From a virus: a stretch of 64,000 nucleotides of DNA. The stretch lies in IMG/VR virus record IMGVR_UViG_3300042868_007959, positions 1 to 64,000 of that record; one strand, given 5' to 3'. The notes beneath the pieces are model-generated. The model searched no databases and had not been told where the DNA came from. It worked only from the letters and a program-made list of their open reading frames with translations. Shown piece after piece: positions 7,857 through 16,952 of this stretch (within the stretch, counting starts at the first letter, position 1; every line of letters begins with the position of its first letter). Both the position numbers and the translations under genes were made by a program.

Positions 7857-9017
7857 CTAAAAAGGCATTTTTTCTGATATCTCTAACGATAATTCTTTAA
7901 TATATTTTTTAAAAATAATTTCTGCCAATTCCTCATCCACACCAAAATTATTTACGACATAATCAATATCCATTGAACCCATCATCCATCCACTCTTCCA
8001 TCTATGTACATCCCAAGGTTTATAAGTGTATTCTTCCCAAGGATACATAGGAAACTTTACTGAGGCAATTTTTTCTGACATAGTACCCCCATAATTTTTA
8101 TCCAATATTTCGTATTCAGTATCTTCTAACATTGTTTTTACAATGTAATCGTAGAACTTTTGTTTTCTATCTACTGATTCTGTAACGTAACTTTTACCTT
8201 CACCATCTTCAAATCCTATTAATTGACCAGTTTTAGAATCGTATTCTTTTTCCACCCAATCCCCATAGGCATCTTCATAATACACCAACAATTCTTTACC
8301 AGTGTGGGGAATTTCTAACATTACTTGTACATATTGTGGTAGTGAAACCCCCCCAACTATAAAAGAGTCAGACATATGGATTGTTATACGCCACCCATAA
8401 ATCATTCTAAAAATATCACCCCATTCTTCTATAGGGATATTGAAATTATGGAAATCAACCATATAAGGTTTTTTCAATAAAGGAATTATTTTTTTATAGT
8501 ATGAATTTTTATCTTCTACTGATTCTGTAATATTTTTTTTCGATCTAATATCATATATTTCACCATCTGATTTTTCTCGATAAATCAATTCGTTATTGGA
8601 ATTAAATTCACTTACTATCCAAAAACCATTATTTTCGTAGTATATTTGATTTTCATTTTGATCGTACCTATATATAGATAGGTTTCCCATATCTAACTCC
8701 TCATGTTCAATTAAATTACCATAGTTATCATATACCTTCCTAAGATAATCTCCATTCGGGTATTCTTTATATGTAAGGTGATCATTATCCCAACGGTAAA
8801 GTTCCCAATACCCATCAGGTGTTTCATAATATAGTGGATTATTATCTTTTTTATCTAATACCTCATCCATACCAGTTATGTAAACAGGTTTATTAAAAAC
8901 AATAGATAATATTTGATCATGACTTTTTTTATCGTGAAACCCCATTTCCGATAAATCTTTAAAATACGGTTTTTGAATTATCTTTGCGACTTTATTATAT
9001 ATATTTTCTTTTTCCAT
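7857..9017 (-). CDS. Modular polyprotein with ITE/S and VTE/S linkers
   Basis: 386 residues in three parts. The first (about 1-160) has repeated YYETPDGYWELYRWDND-like and ENNGFWIVSEFNSN units resembling YD/RHS-type repeats. A linker NITESVEDK follows, then a second part. A second linker YVTESVDRK leads into one copy of the DDT module (DYIVKTMLEDTEYEI ... IDYVVNNFGVDEELAEIIF). Both linkers fit the prohead-protease rule. A TATTTAT box (9025-9031 complement) lies 7 bases before the ATG. No enzyme motif seen. Confidence 0.78.
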   Translation of the reverse strand: MEKENIYNKVAKIIQKPYFKDLSEMGFHDKKSHDQILSIVFNKPVYITGMDEVLDKKDNNPLYYETPDGYWELYRWDNDHLTYKEYPNGDYLRKVYDNYGNLIEHEELDMGNLSIYRYDQNENQIYYENNGFWIVSEFNSNNELIYREKSDGEIYDIRSKKNITESVEDKNSYYKKIIPLLKKPYMVDFHNFNIPIEEWGDIFRMIYGWRITIHMSDSFIVGGVSLPQYVQVMLEIPHTGKELLVYYEDAYGDWVEKEYDSKTGQLIGFEDGEGKSYVTESVDRKQKFYDYIVKTMLEDTEYEILDKNYGGTMSEKIASVKFPMYPWEEYTYKPWDVHRWKSGWMMGSMDIDYVVNNFGVDEELAEIIFKKYIKELSLEISEKMPF

Positions 9018-9053
9018 TATAATAATAAATATAGAGGAGAAAAGAAAATAAAA

Positions 9054-9605
9054 TTACCAGTTAAAATATAAATTTCTATCTATATCTATTCGTTTTCTAG
9101 TTTCTGGTAAAGGTAATCTTAATTCTTTAAGAATAATATTATGATTTGTTAAAATCTGATGTTCCAAATAATTAATACTAAGTCCTATACCACTTTTATA
9201 AGTATTAATTCCAGTAATTTCTAAATTTCTAATAAATTCATAACTATTTGGTAATAAAAAATCTGGTTCATAGGACTGACCGTAAAAATGTCTGTTAGGT
9301 ATATGTTGACTATATGACTTTTCCATCATTTCCCTATTGATATCATAAACCACTATATCCCATACATACCAAAAATATTCTTCTTTAACACATAAATTAT
9401 TGATGAAATGTTCATAAAATCTACCTATTATAGAAAAAAGGAAATTATTGGTAATATTTTTATCTTCAACACCCAAAGGATGTAAATTAAGTACGTCTAC
9501 CCCATCATCAAAAAATACATACCCCCAACGGTTTCCTGATGGGAAACGTTCTAATGAAAAATCGTGTAAACCTATTACTTTATCTGCGTATTTTTTTGGG
9601 TCCAT
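9054..9605 (-). CDS. Hypothetical protein
   Basis: 183 residues, MDPKKYADKVIGLHDFSLER..., without a tag. Aromatic-rich (FWYVWDIVVYD, RHFYGQSYEPDFLLP). The fragment YFWYVWD resembles the YVWD part of the DDT module but the rest does not align by eye. A host-type promoter lies just upstream. Function unknown. Confidence 0.7.
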   Translation of the reverse strand: MDPKKYADKVIGLHDFSLERFPSGNRWGYVFFDDGVDVLNLHPLGVEDKNITNNFLFSIIGRFYEHFINNLCVKEEYFWYVWDIVVYDINREMMEKSYSQHIPNRHFYGQSYEPDFLLPNSYEFIRNLEITGINTYKSGIGLSINYLEHQILTNHNIILKELRLPLPETRKRIDIDRNLYFNW

Positions 9606-9609
9606 AAGA

Positions 9610-9641
9610 CAAATATAGACAAATAAAATAATAAAATCAAA
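9610..9641 (-). promoter_or_regulatory. Host-type promoter, TTTG-N20-TATATTTG
   Basis: On the minus strand TTTG (9641-9638) and TATATTTG (9617-9610) are 20 bases apart. The box ends 4 bases before the ATG at 9605, so the transcript would be leaderless or nearly so. Confidence 0.72.
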
Positions 9642-9646
9642 TTATA

Positions 9647-10468
9647 TTAGGATTTCTTAATGTCCTTACTCTGATCCTCTACAAATGATTCTTTAATACC
9701 TGTATCTTTTAAAAACTTTTTGTGAGACTCCTTATAAGATTTTTGTGTTTCATCATCCGAATTTTTGGTGAACTGCCAATTCCAATAAAGTGAATCGTTT
9801 ATCTTAAACCCATAATACTCATGACTTTCTTTTTGTGTATCAACAACGTTATTACCATTCCAGTTCTGTCCCGTACAAATATACCCAGACTCAATATTTT
9901 TAATTAAATTAGATTCACCTAACGTTGTGTGTCTATTTTGAATCCATGTAAGTCTTTCCATTAAGTTTTGGTAGTACATATTTGCCTGTCCCCATCTTAC
10001 AGATGAAAAGAATACCACCGCATCTGATTCAAATAACTCCTTACTAATTTTCCATAGTTCATCGGAAGGTTCATTTATATTCACCCAACACCTATGAAAA
10101 CCAGAAGGATTTTTAGACTTATCCTTTAACATTGCCTTTAGTATACCACAACTGTTCCCATCTTTTCTTGATACGTTACCCTCACAAGGTAATATTTTCA
10201 TTTCTGTTACATCCATAAATTCTACAATATCACCTAACTCTTCTTTTATGTATAAGGCAATTAATCTAGATTTAGGTATATCGATATTATCATCATCGAA
10301 CTGATATCTATTAGAACAAGAAAGTAATAAAACTTTCTTTTTTTTCTTTAACTCATCTATTGTTTTTTTAAGGTTTCTAAAACTTGCGGTATTTGGTGAA
10401 TCATCTTTTGATTCAGACACAATACGCATCATATCTTTTATCCTATTTAATTCTTCTTGTAAATTCAT
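9647..10468 (-). CDS. Tagged flavodoxin-fold NAD(P)H-dependent reductase-like protein
   Basis: 273 residues from the ATG at 10468; this start gives MNLQEELNRIKDMMRI followed by VSES, a variant of the tag, and avoids overlap with the gene upstream. The body has KKVLLLSCSNRYQFDDD, then SRLIALYIKEEL, a Cys-rich loop, ELFESDAVVFFSSVRWGQAN and SGYICTGQNWNGNN, the order of elements in FMN-binding NADPH-dependent reductases and flavodoxin-like proteins. Substrate unknown. As a tagged protein it may be delivered with the DNA to alter host redox state; that is inference. Confidence 0.7.
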   Translation of the reverse strand: MNLQEELNRIKDMMRIVSESKDDSPNTASFRNLKKTIDELKKKKKVLLLSCSNRYQFDDDNIDIPKSRLIALYIKEELGDIVEFMDVTEMKILPCEGNVSRKDGNSCGILKAMLKDKSKNPSGFHRCWVNINEPSDELWKISKELFESDAVVFFSSVRWGQANMYYQNLMERLTWIQNRHTTLGESNLIKNIESGYICTGQNWNGNNVVDTQKESHEYYGFKINDSLYWNWQFTKNSDDETQKSYKESHKKFLKDTGIKESFVEDQSKDIKKS

Positions 10469-10475
10469 AATAATT

Positions 10476-11084
10476 TTAATATCTTGTATTATTAGTGACA
10501 AAATCACCTAAGAATAATCTATAGTTATCCCATAATATTTTAAGATTTTTACCCTCAATATTAAACATATCGGAACAATAACTAACGAATTTTGGTGGTG
10601 GGGTTTCTAGGTTTAATAAATATAGGATATCTATATTCTCATTACTACTATATCTTAACGAAATACTATTGACAAAAAAAGGTACCTTTAATACTGAAGA
10701 GTTAACTTGATAGGTATCATCTTCAAGAATATTTAATATCTTATCTAAATACGTAACCATTCTATCATCCGATTCGTTAATAGTTTTTTTATTATAAACA
10801 ATATCTATTAAAAAATCTTTATATTTTTCCCATACATAATCGATTTGATTATCATCTTCTAACACATAATTATCATATAGATAATCTACTAATCCCAGTG
10901 GTATAGAATTATATCGTAAAATCCCTTTCATATTTGCTTCAGTAAATGCTCTATGGTTACTCCAAGGTAACTTAAAAAATAATAAGAATGTCGTATCGGC
11001 AAGAGATTGAGATTCTTGAAATTTCGTGTTGGTAATTAAATCATTAATGATATAATTTAAATATTTTTCTATTCTACTGTTCAT
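10476..11084 (-). CDS. Two-module DDT polyprotein
   Basis: 202 residues: two diverged copies of the DDT module. Copy one has YLNYIINDLITNT and IDYVWEKYKDFLIDIV. Linker TINESDDR. Copy two has YLDKILNILEDDTYQV and FNIEGKNLKILWDNYRL. The linker fits INE|S. Its start overlaps the next gene upstream by 11 bases, so both belong to one operon. No enzymatic motif. Confidence 0.75.
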   Translation of the reverse strand: MNSRIEKYLNYIINDLITNTKFQESQSLADTTFLLFFKLPWSNHRAFTEANMKGILRYNSIPLGLVDYLYDNYVLEDDNQIDYVWEKYKDFLIDIVYNKKTINESDDRMVTYLDKILNILEDDTYQVNSSVLKVPFFVNSISLRYSSNENIDILYLLNLETPPPKFVSYCSDMFNIEGKNLKILWDNYRLFLGDFVTNNTRY

Positions 11085-11754
11085 TTATAAAAATTTCTCC
11101 CATCTTATTCATTAATAAAACCGTTGATCCTAAACCAAAACTTGTTACTATCGAAGGATTTTTATTTGTGTACTCCCTAAATATTTCCAACATCTCTTTA
11201 AGGATATAGTCCATATATGTGTCACAAAATTTCTCAAATGACTCTACAGTACCATCATTTTCTAAGTATAGTCCATATGAATTTTTAAAATCATGTATTT
11301 TTACCACATACATATCACTTCTATCCTCGAATTGTTCATATGTCATACTTTCTAAAAGACTGTCAACAGTTTGATATATAATTTTAATTAATTTTTGTTT
11401 TAGATCCTCACTAAAACCGTCAAATTTTAAAAAATCTGATGGGTTACCCATCATCCATTGGTGATGTGAGGTAATATTTTCAGTAATAGTTTCTATATTA
11501 CCACCATATCTTCTATCTTTTAATTTTGAGACATATCTATCCCATACATATCTAACCTCTGATCGGGCAACCCCATAATTATCTTCAATATATTCCACAA
11601 ATAAAATGTAAGGTGTTCCTTGATTCTTTAAAAAATATTCCCAACCCACAACACCAAATGGTGAGATAAGTTTTAAAGGGAGATCACTAATTTTACTATC
11701 GTCTACTAAAAAATCAACAATTCTATTCAAATATTGTATGTTTCTAACACTCAT
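11074..11754 (-). CDS. DDT-module protein with unknown C-terminal domain
   Basis: 226 residues from the ATG at 11754, chosen because it begins MSVRNIQYLNRIVDFLVDD, directly with the module. One DDT module (FVEYIEDNYGVARSEVRYVW) is followed by ETITEN (ITE then N) and a ~125-residue helical C-terminal domain (SDFLKFDGFSEDLKQKLI, YMDYILKEMLEIFREY). A TATTTAT box lies about 10 bases upstream of the ATG. Confidence 0.72.
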   Translation of the reverse strand: MSVRNIQYLNRIVDFLVDDSKISDLPLKLISPFGVVGWEYFLKNQGTPYILFVEYIEDNYGVARSEVRYVWDRYVSKLKDRRYGGNIETITENITSHHQWMMGNPSDFLKFDGFSEDLKQKLIKIIYQTVDSLLESMTYEQFEDRSDMYVVKIHDFKNSYGLYLENDGTVESFEKFCDTYMDYILKEMLEIFREYTNKNPSIVTSFGLGSTVLLMNKMGEIFINEQ

Positions 11755-11816
11755 ATATGTTTTTAAATAAATATCGTATAAAAACAAAAATATAAATGTA
11801 GATACGAATAGATTTA

Positions 11817-12065
11817 TTATTTTACAATTCTACTAATTAATAAATTAATCAGACTTTGTAACTCCTCAAAAGAATAGAATCTAATATTTGGATCAGTATT
11901 AAAAACATCAACATACCACTCATCATTTATTATTTCGTCATTTGATCTAGTAATGAATGTCAAACCATCTACTATGTCTAACGCATAGTAATAGGTATCA
12001 TCTTCATCATGTTCTTTCATTTCTTCTTTACTAAAACCCAATAGTTGTATTTCTCTTTCTGTCAT
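11817..12065 (-). CDS. Small acidic hypothetical protein
   Basis: 82 residues, MTEREIQLLGFSKEEMKEHD..., acidic, with a likely small alpha/beta fold (YYYALDIVDGLTFITRSND, ELQSLINLLISRIV). Lies between two polyprotein genes without a tag. Not recognised. Confidence 0.65.
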   Translation of the reverse strand: MTEREIQLLGFSKEEMKEHDEDDTYYYALDIVDGLTFITRSNDEIINDEWYVDVFNTDPNIRFYSFEELQSLINLLISRIVK

Positions 12066-12104
12066 GTTTATTTTATATAAGGGTAAAAATTTTTTTTTAA
12101 TAAA

Positions 12105-13445
12105 TCAATGATATATAGGATCTCGTACACCCCATTCATTTATTAGTATTTGATTTATTTCATTAATATAATCTTCCCACACACTATATGATTCGTCTTT
12201 AGTTAATCCATAAGTGTCACTACAATAGTTAAAGAAATCCTCCCTATCGAAATGCATAATTCTACTATATACTAAATGAGTAAAAGGGACGAAGATATTT
12301 ATCCAATCCGATGGCCACATACGATGAGGTTCTATTTGTGTATCATTTACAATAAATTCTAAAACTTTATCTAAATAATTTTTTCTCCTATCATTAGATT
12401 CTTTTATTAACCTATCCCTTTTAGGAAATTTATCAAACATAATCTTACTATATTTTTCCCACACAACATCAAACTCTTCTGAAGTTGTACCATAATGTTT
12501 ATTACAGTAATCTGAAAATTCATTATAAAATACTTCATTCGGTGATAATAAGGACATAAATGAAGAATAAAAATTTATCGATGGGTATACTATCATTTGT
12601 AATTTAGGGACAATACTTGTATCACCAATTAAAGATTCTACAACCTTATCTAAAAATCTATTATTAGTTTCTACCGATTCATTAAGACTATTATCTTCCA
12701 TTTTATCCTCTAATTCTTTTTTTAATTTGGTGAATAATATTTTTATATACCTATTAAAAATTTCTAATATTAGAGATGTATCGGTTATTCCATACTGATT
12801 ACTTATGTAATTTACTTCTACATCATTTAATGGATAGTCTCCCATAAAATTTAAATGATAATCTGCCCCATTCCAATCCTCAGTATATATCTCACCATCA
12901 CCATAAAATGGATATACAATTCTCGCCACAGGTTCGTCTTTAATTGTTTTAATCTTATATTGAGTATCTTCTAACATAAAATTAACAATCTTATCTATAA
13001 CCATATTTTCTTTATCCCCTACAGATTCATTAAGACTATTTTCACTATAATCATCTGAATACCCTTCAGAGTTTTCATAATATATTGCCATACTCTTATC
13101 ATTATATTCGTATTTTTCCCAGTACCCATCACTCTCTTCATAATATATCATATTCCCCATTTCATCGTAATCTCTTAATGTCCACGGACCATTATCCCAC
13201 TCAACGTATAAAGGAAGTTTAGGTGGGTTAGTAGGGATATTAATAGATATAATTGTTGCCTCACTATTTATATTTCTATCTATTTCTAAAGAATTTTTAT
13301 CTTTATTAAAAAGTAATGAAAATACATCTAACCATTTATCGGTAGGTATTTTGAACATCCTTAAGTCCTCAATATAAGGGGGTTTCATAACACTTACTAC
13401 CTTTTGGGAGTAATTATCATCATTTATAGATTCATTAATTTTCAT
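12105..13445 (-). CDS. Four-part modular polyprotein
   Basis: 446 residues. It opens MKINESINDDN, with an INE|S site within the first five residues. The first part resembles the N-terminal YD-like part of the 7857-9017 protein (RDYDEMGNMIYYEESDGYWE). Three DDT modules follow, each after SLNESV, SLNESV and LIKESN linkers (KIVNFMLEDTQYKI; KVVESLIGDTSIV ... YGTTSEEFDVVWEKY; KVLEFIVNDTQIE ... YGLTKDESYSVWEDY). A TATTTAT box (complement of 13451-13457) ends 5 bases before the ATG. Confidence 0.8.
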   Translation of the reverse strand: MKINESINDDNYSQKVVSVMKPPYIEDLRMFKIPTDKWLDVFSLLFNKDKNSLEIDRNINSEATIISINIPTNPPKLPLYVEWDNGPWTLRDYDEMGNMIYYEESDGYWEKYEYNDKSMAIYYENSEGYSDDYSENSLNESVGDKENMVIDKIVNFMLEDTQYKIKTIKDEPVARIVYPFYGDGEIYTEDWNGADYHLNFMGDYPLNDVEVNYISNQYGITDTSLILEIFNRYIKILFTKLKKELEDKMEDNSLNESVETNNRFLDKVVESLIGDTSIVPKLQMIVYPSINFYSSFMSLLSPNEVFYNEFSDYCNKHYGTTSEEFDVVWEKYSKIMFDKFPKRDRLIKESNDRRKNYLDKVLEFIVNDTQIEPHRMWPSDWINIFVPFTHLVYSRIMHFDREDFFNYCSDTYGLTKDESYSVWEDYINEINQILINEWGVRDPIYH

Positions 13446-13473
13446 ATAATATAAATATTACTATAAATAAAAA

Positions 13474-13506
13474 AACCTCACCGTTTCTGATGAGGTTAGT
13501 TTTTTG
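13474..13506 (-). terminator. Rho-independent terminator
   Basis: AACCTCA (13474-13480) pairs with TGAGGTT (13491-13497); the A-run on the plus strand to its left gives the T-run for minus-strand transcription. It follows the zinc-ribbon protein gene; a T-run on the right side could also serve plus-strand transcripts. Confidence 0.7.
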
Positions 13507-13523
13507 AAACCTTGTTGTTTATT

Positions 13524-14414
13524 TTATTTATTTTTTAGAAGTTCTATTAGTTCTTCTTTTGAGAGATTACTTAATTGTTCTTCATATGTTTCTTCTTTTA
13601 TTTCATTCCCACATTCAGGACAAAACTTCCAAGAAGACTTTTTAAGTTTTGTTAAACATTTCGAACATCTCTCAATTAAATCTTTTTTCTCTAATGGTTT
13701 CTGTGATTCTGGTAAAATCTTCCACACTGAAGTAGATACAGTCCATATATTAAAATTCTTATTTACTGTTTTAAATGTTTGATCACTTTCAGAACCTTTT
13801 TCCACTCTACCTGTCTCCACAGATTTAGATTTTTTTGAGAGACTTCTACTTCTTGGTTGTTGTTCAAATTTATTTGATCGTATATTATTACTAAAACTTA
13901 ATGTGTCATTAGTACTAGTTAAACTTACATCCATATTGGATTGTGAAGTATAGTTAAGATTTGAACTGTAAAAGTTATTACCAATTGGTGCCGTTAAATT
14001 GTTATTAATATAGGTTGGATTATAGGTTGGGTAAGTCGTAAATGAGTTTAACCTAACTTCGATTTGTTCTTCTTCCTCATAAAATAAAATTTCAACATCT
14101 CCATTGTTTGCAATTGCATTCATTGTTTCATTCGTTGAGTCCACTGTGTAAGTTTCAAACTTAAATTTGTTGGGGACATCAATGTACCTCTCAAGAAATA
14201 CTCTTTCACCTGGTCGTAATATAATACCACCACCGTTAATAAATTCTCCGTTTATTTTGATTTTTGATAGGACGTTTTTTCTTGATGGGTTATAAAGTTC
14301 TACTTCGAACTCCGATCCGTCCTTTAGATAAACACTCTGACCGAATTGTTTAACTCTTTGTTTTTCTTTTGTGATGTACGCACATGGTACATCATTGTTT
14401 AATTTGTAATTCAT
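13524..14414 (-). CDS. Hypothetical protein with C-terminal zinc ribbon
   Basis: 296 residues from the ATG at 14414 (MNYKLNNDVPCAYITKEKQR); longer in-frame starts lack support. The N-terminal ~130 residues are beta-rich (QSVYLKDGSEFEVELYNPSR, ILRPGERVFLERYID), as in a small virion or scaffold-like domain. A Ser/Asn-rich low-complexity middle follows, then ERCSKCLTKLKKSSWKFCPE plus CGNEI, a CxxC...CxxC zinc ribbon, and a short helical tail EEQLSNLSKEELIELLKNK. The ending is typical of phage and bacterial zinc-ribbon proteins. Exact role unknown. Confidence 0.7.
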   Translation of the reverse strand: MNYKLNNDVPCAYITKEKQRVKQFGQSVYLKDGSEFEVELYNPSRKNVLSKIKINGEFINGGGIILRPGERVFLERYIDVPNKFKFETYTVDSTNETMNAIANNGDVEILFYEEEEQIEVRLNSFTTYPTYNPTYINNNLTAPIGNNFYSSNLNYTSQSNMDVSLTSTNDTLSFSNNIRSNKFEQQPRSRSLSKKSKSVETGRVEKGSESDQTFKTVNKNFNIWTVSTSVWKILPESQKPLEKKDLIERCSKCLTKLKKSSWKFCPECGNEIKEETYEEQLSNLSKEELIELLKNK

Positions 14415-14561
14415 TTTCCTTATTTTATTTTTTATTATTATTGAACTCCGATTTGTTGGTATCTTTTCCAACTCAAATGACACAAGGACACTCGGAACCC
14501 AGTAACAAGGTTTCAATTATAAATATAAGGTATTTTTATTTTATTGTAAATAGTAAAATAT

Positions 14562-15014
14562 TTACCACCAACTGAACCCACCGAATTTAGTGGCATTAAA
14601 ACCAAATTTTTTATTCAATATAGATACTAATTCAGATTCCCATAATTTAGTCTTATTAAAATAATTGTTTAAAGTCTCCATCATCTCTTCACTAATAACA
14701 ATCATATCAAAATTAGTGTCCATAGCATATGTAATATCAGGTCTTTCGTAACAAGGTTCTGGTAGTTCATCGGAAAGTTCTTTAGGGTAATTACCATCCC
14801 CCCTATATCCTTTCCTCACAAGTTTAAAAATATAATCATCATGATTATCAGATTCAGGTAATACAAAACCAATTGCGTAAGGATCACAACAAATCCCCAT
14901 ACCACAGTTGTATTCCGCCCAATCCATCCATGAATCAGTTAAATTAGGGTATTCAATATCTAGTACTCTCTCTATAGTACTAATCATTTTACTTTCTGTT
15001 ATAATAATTTTCAT
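14562..15014 (-). CDS. Tagged hypothetical protein with Cys cluster
   Basis: 150 residues. Tag MKIIITESKMISTIERVL. The body has WAEYNCGMGICCDPYAIGF, a cluster of cysteines, and FDMIVISEEMMETLNNYF. ATGA overlap with the gene upstream. No family recognised; cargo role inferred from the tag and operon. Confidence 0.75.
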   Translation of the reverse strand: MKIIITESKMISTIERVLDIEYPNLTDSWMDWAEYNCGMGICCDPYAIGFVLPESDNHDDYIFKLVRKGYRGDGNYPKELSDELPEPCYERPDITYAMDTNFDMIVISEEMMETLNNYFNKTKLWESELVSILNKKFGFNATKFGGFSWW

Positions 15015-15337
15015 TTGTTAAAAATTTCAAGGTATAAATCTATTATGTATTGTCCATACCAATTCCAAATTTTATTTGATGTATCAAAATCCAATCCGTA
15101 ATGTCTATCCATAATCGTATAAAAACATTCAGGTACCAACTCAAAAAACGGATTATACCTTGAATGGTTTAAATGTATAGATATGTTACAATCAAATAAA
15201 TACCAATGGTATCCTTTTAGTTCTGTATTGGTTATTATGTCATTTATGACATAATCATTAAATCTTTTATTATCACTTATATTTACAGATTCATTAATAA
15301 GTCTTTTGAATTGATTTTCTGTTATAATAATCTTCAT
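15011..15337 (-). CDS. Tagged single DDT-module protein
   Basis: 108 residues from the ATG at 15337, which starts exactly with the tag MKIIITENQFKRLI then NES. After the INE|S site comes one diverged DDT module (FNDYVINDIITNTEL ... MDRHYGLDFDTSNKIWNWYG). This directly shows the tag and the module sharing the same type of cut site. ATGA overlaps at both ends. Confidence 0.78.
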   Translation of the reverse strand: MKIIITENQFKRLINESVNISDNKRFNDYVINDIITNTELKGYHWYLFDCNISIHLNHSRYNPFFELVPECFYTIMDRHYGLDFDTSNKIWNWYGQYIIDLYLEIFNK

Positions 15338-15651
15338 TTTAAAAATCCCCAATCTTGTATTTCATATAATTTTTGCATATATAGTTTCCAAACAATAAGA
15401 CACTCCTGTCCAGTAAGACCATAGGTGTCCTTACAATAATGATCAAAATAAATTAACTGAGAATCTAATCCACTATATACGGTGTTGTCTAATAAACCAA
15501 ATGTATGTTTAAAAACTGATCTAAATCCTGTTCTACCTGCAGTACTTCTACCATTACCTATATAATAAGGTGGATTAAACCAAGTATTACCTATTTCGGT
15601 ATCATCCACAAGGTACTCCACAATCTTATTTAAATATATCTCTTTATCCAT
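15334..15651 (-). CDS. Single DDT-module protein
   Basis: 105 residues that are one complete module: MDKEIYLNKIVEYLVDDTEI at the start and YCKDTYGLTGQECLIVWKLY near the end. It is the simplest version and defines the module length of about 100 residues. It has no N-terminal tag of its own. ATGA overlap with the gene downstream. Confidence 0.78.
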   Translation of the reverse strand: MDKEIYLNKIVEYLVDDTEIGNTWFNPPYYIGNGRSTAGRTGFRSVFKHTFGLLDNTVYSGLDSQLIYFDHYCKDTYGLTGQECLIVWKLYMQKLYEIQDWGFLK

Positions 15652-15658
15652 AACAGTC

Positions 15659-15982
15659 TTAAAGTTTTTTCATGTCTACTCCACCAGCACTACCCTCAGT
15701 TTTGGAACTTCTTGCAAAACCAATTACTGAAGTTACATTTTCTTTAGATAAAGTTTTCTCCACACCATTTTTACTTTTCACAATACATCCACCGTCACTT
15801 GTTTTGGAGATATCCGCAACATTTATATCCATATAATATTTGGAGAATCTAATTATAGTAGTTCTATCATCAGTACTTACAGAAACAGTTCCGTCATTAT
15901 TTACTTTAAATGTTGCACCATATAAAACGAAATTTTCGTTAATAAGTCTTTTGAATTGATTTTCCGATATAATAATTTTCAT
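15659..15982 (-). CDS. Short tagged hypothetical protein
   Basis: 107 residues. Tag MKIIISENQFKRLI then NEN. The rest is beta-prone (ATFKVNNDGTVSVSTDDRTT, SDGGCIVKSKNGVEKTLS) and could be a single small barrel. Upstream gene of the operon 15982 to 14562. Function unknown. Confidence 0.72.
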   Translation of the reverse strand: MKIIISENQFKRLINENFVLYGATFKVNNDGTVSVSTDDRTTIIRFSKYYMDINVADISKTSDGGCIVKSKNGVEKTLSKENVTSVIGFARSSKTEGSAGGVDMKKL

Positions 15983-16005
15983 TATATTTTGTTTTTATAT
16001 AAACA

Positions 16006-16830
16006 TCACTTAAGTAAGTTATAGTACTCTTTGAAGTGTTTTATTCTATCAGGTAAACCAATTGTACCCCCATTTACTCTTTTTGTGACTGCGGTTACTG
16101 TTGAATCGTCCGCACCTTTGTCACAGATACTCCATAACTTATTAGAATCAAAAAAGAACGCCGCAGATGCCAATGGATACTTAGTCGCAACCAAATCAGG
16201 GTTAGAAACACAATCTTCACCGATAAATTTGGTAAAATTAGTGTAATTTGACTTACCAGTTAACTGAATATACCCTCTACCTCTAAATTTAAACCCTTCT
16301 TTGGTAGTTTCGTCACCATTACCCATTCTACTTGCGTAAACACGAGCCGCAATCTTCTCAGGTTGACGTGCATATGACTCATTTAAGTTACCTGGAAAGT
16401 ATTTACCAAATATTTTCTTCAAACCGTCCGCAGAATAGTTTAAATTCTCTGAAACTGCCTTAAAACCACCTGATTCGTGACCACATTGAGCTAAAAAGTG
16501 AGCTAAACGTAAGTTATTTGTAATATTAAACTTTTTTGCAGTCTCAGGAATCTGTGCAATGACAGAATCAGGTATATGACCCTTTAATTTTTCAATATTT
16601 AATGACCCACCTGAAGGAATTACAACATCTTCTTTTATTATTACGGTTGACCCAAACATTTTTAACCATGTTCCGTCACCAACAACACCATCTGAGGTTA
16701 ATCCATTAGCCGATTGCCATTCTTTTACCGCTTTTTCTGTTCCGGGTCCGAATGATCCATCCGCAGTAAGACCTAATTTTGTTTGGAGTTTTTTTACGTC
16801 TTCTCCTTTAGACCCATTTTTTAATAACAT
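16006..16830 (-). CDS. Endolysin: peptidoglycan-binding plus GH19 lysozyme/chitinase-like domain
   Basis: 274 residues. Residues 1-62 form a peptidoglycan-binding type 1 domain (GSKGEDVKKLQTKLGLTADG, TEKAVKEWQSANGLTSDG). Residues ~85-274 form a glycoside hydrolase 19-type domain: HFLAQCGHESGGFKAVSENL carries the catalytic Glu, with FRGRGYIQLTGKSNYTNF and VTKRVNGGTIGLPDRI further on. GH19 enzymes of phages cut the glycan of peptidoglycan. No signal peptide, so a holin would be needed for release; the membrane protein at 16953 is the nearest candidate. Length is usual for modular phage endolysins. A TATTTAT box lies 16 bases before the ATG. Confidence 0.9.
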   Translation of the reverse strand: MLLKNGSKGEDVKKLQTKLGLTADGSFGPGTEKAVKEWQSANGLTSDGVVGDGTWLKMFGSTVIIKEDVVIPSGGSLNIEKLKGHIPDSVIAQIPETAKKFNITNNLRLAHFLAQCGHESGGFKAVSENLNYSADGLKKIFGKYFPGNLNESYARQPEKIAARVYASRMGNGDETTKEGFKFRGRGYIQLTGKSNYTNFTKFIGEDCVSNPDLVATKYPLASAAFFFDSNKLWSICDKGADDSTVTAVTKRVNGGTIGLPDRIKHFKEYYNLLK

Positions 16831-16894
16831 AACCTTTAATTTTATAATAAATATTCTAAAAATATTTTAAATCTTTTTTTAGTGAATATATGTA

Positions 16895-16924
16895 ATAAAA
16901 AAAACCCAGTATTTTAACTGGGTT
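16895..16924 (-). terminator. Rho-independent terminator
   Basis: AACCCAGT (16903-16910) pairs with ACTGGGTT (16917-16924), with an A-run to the left that becomes the U-run of minus-strand transcripts. It separates the two-component/membrane-protein operon from the endolysin gene. Confidence 0.72.
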
Positions 16925-16952
16925 CTTATTTTAATTAAATATTCTCATCTTC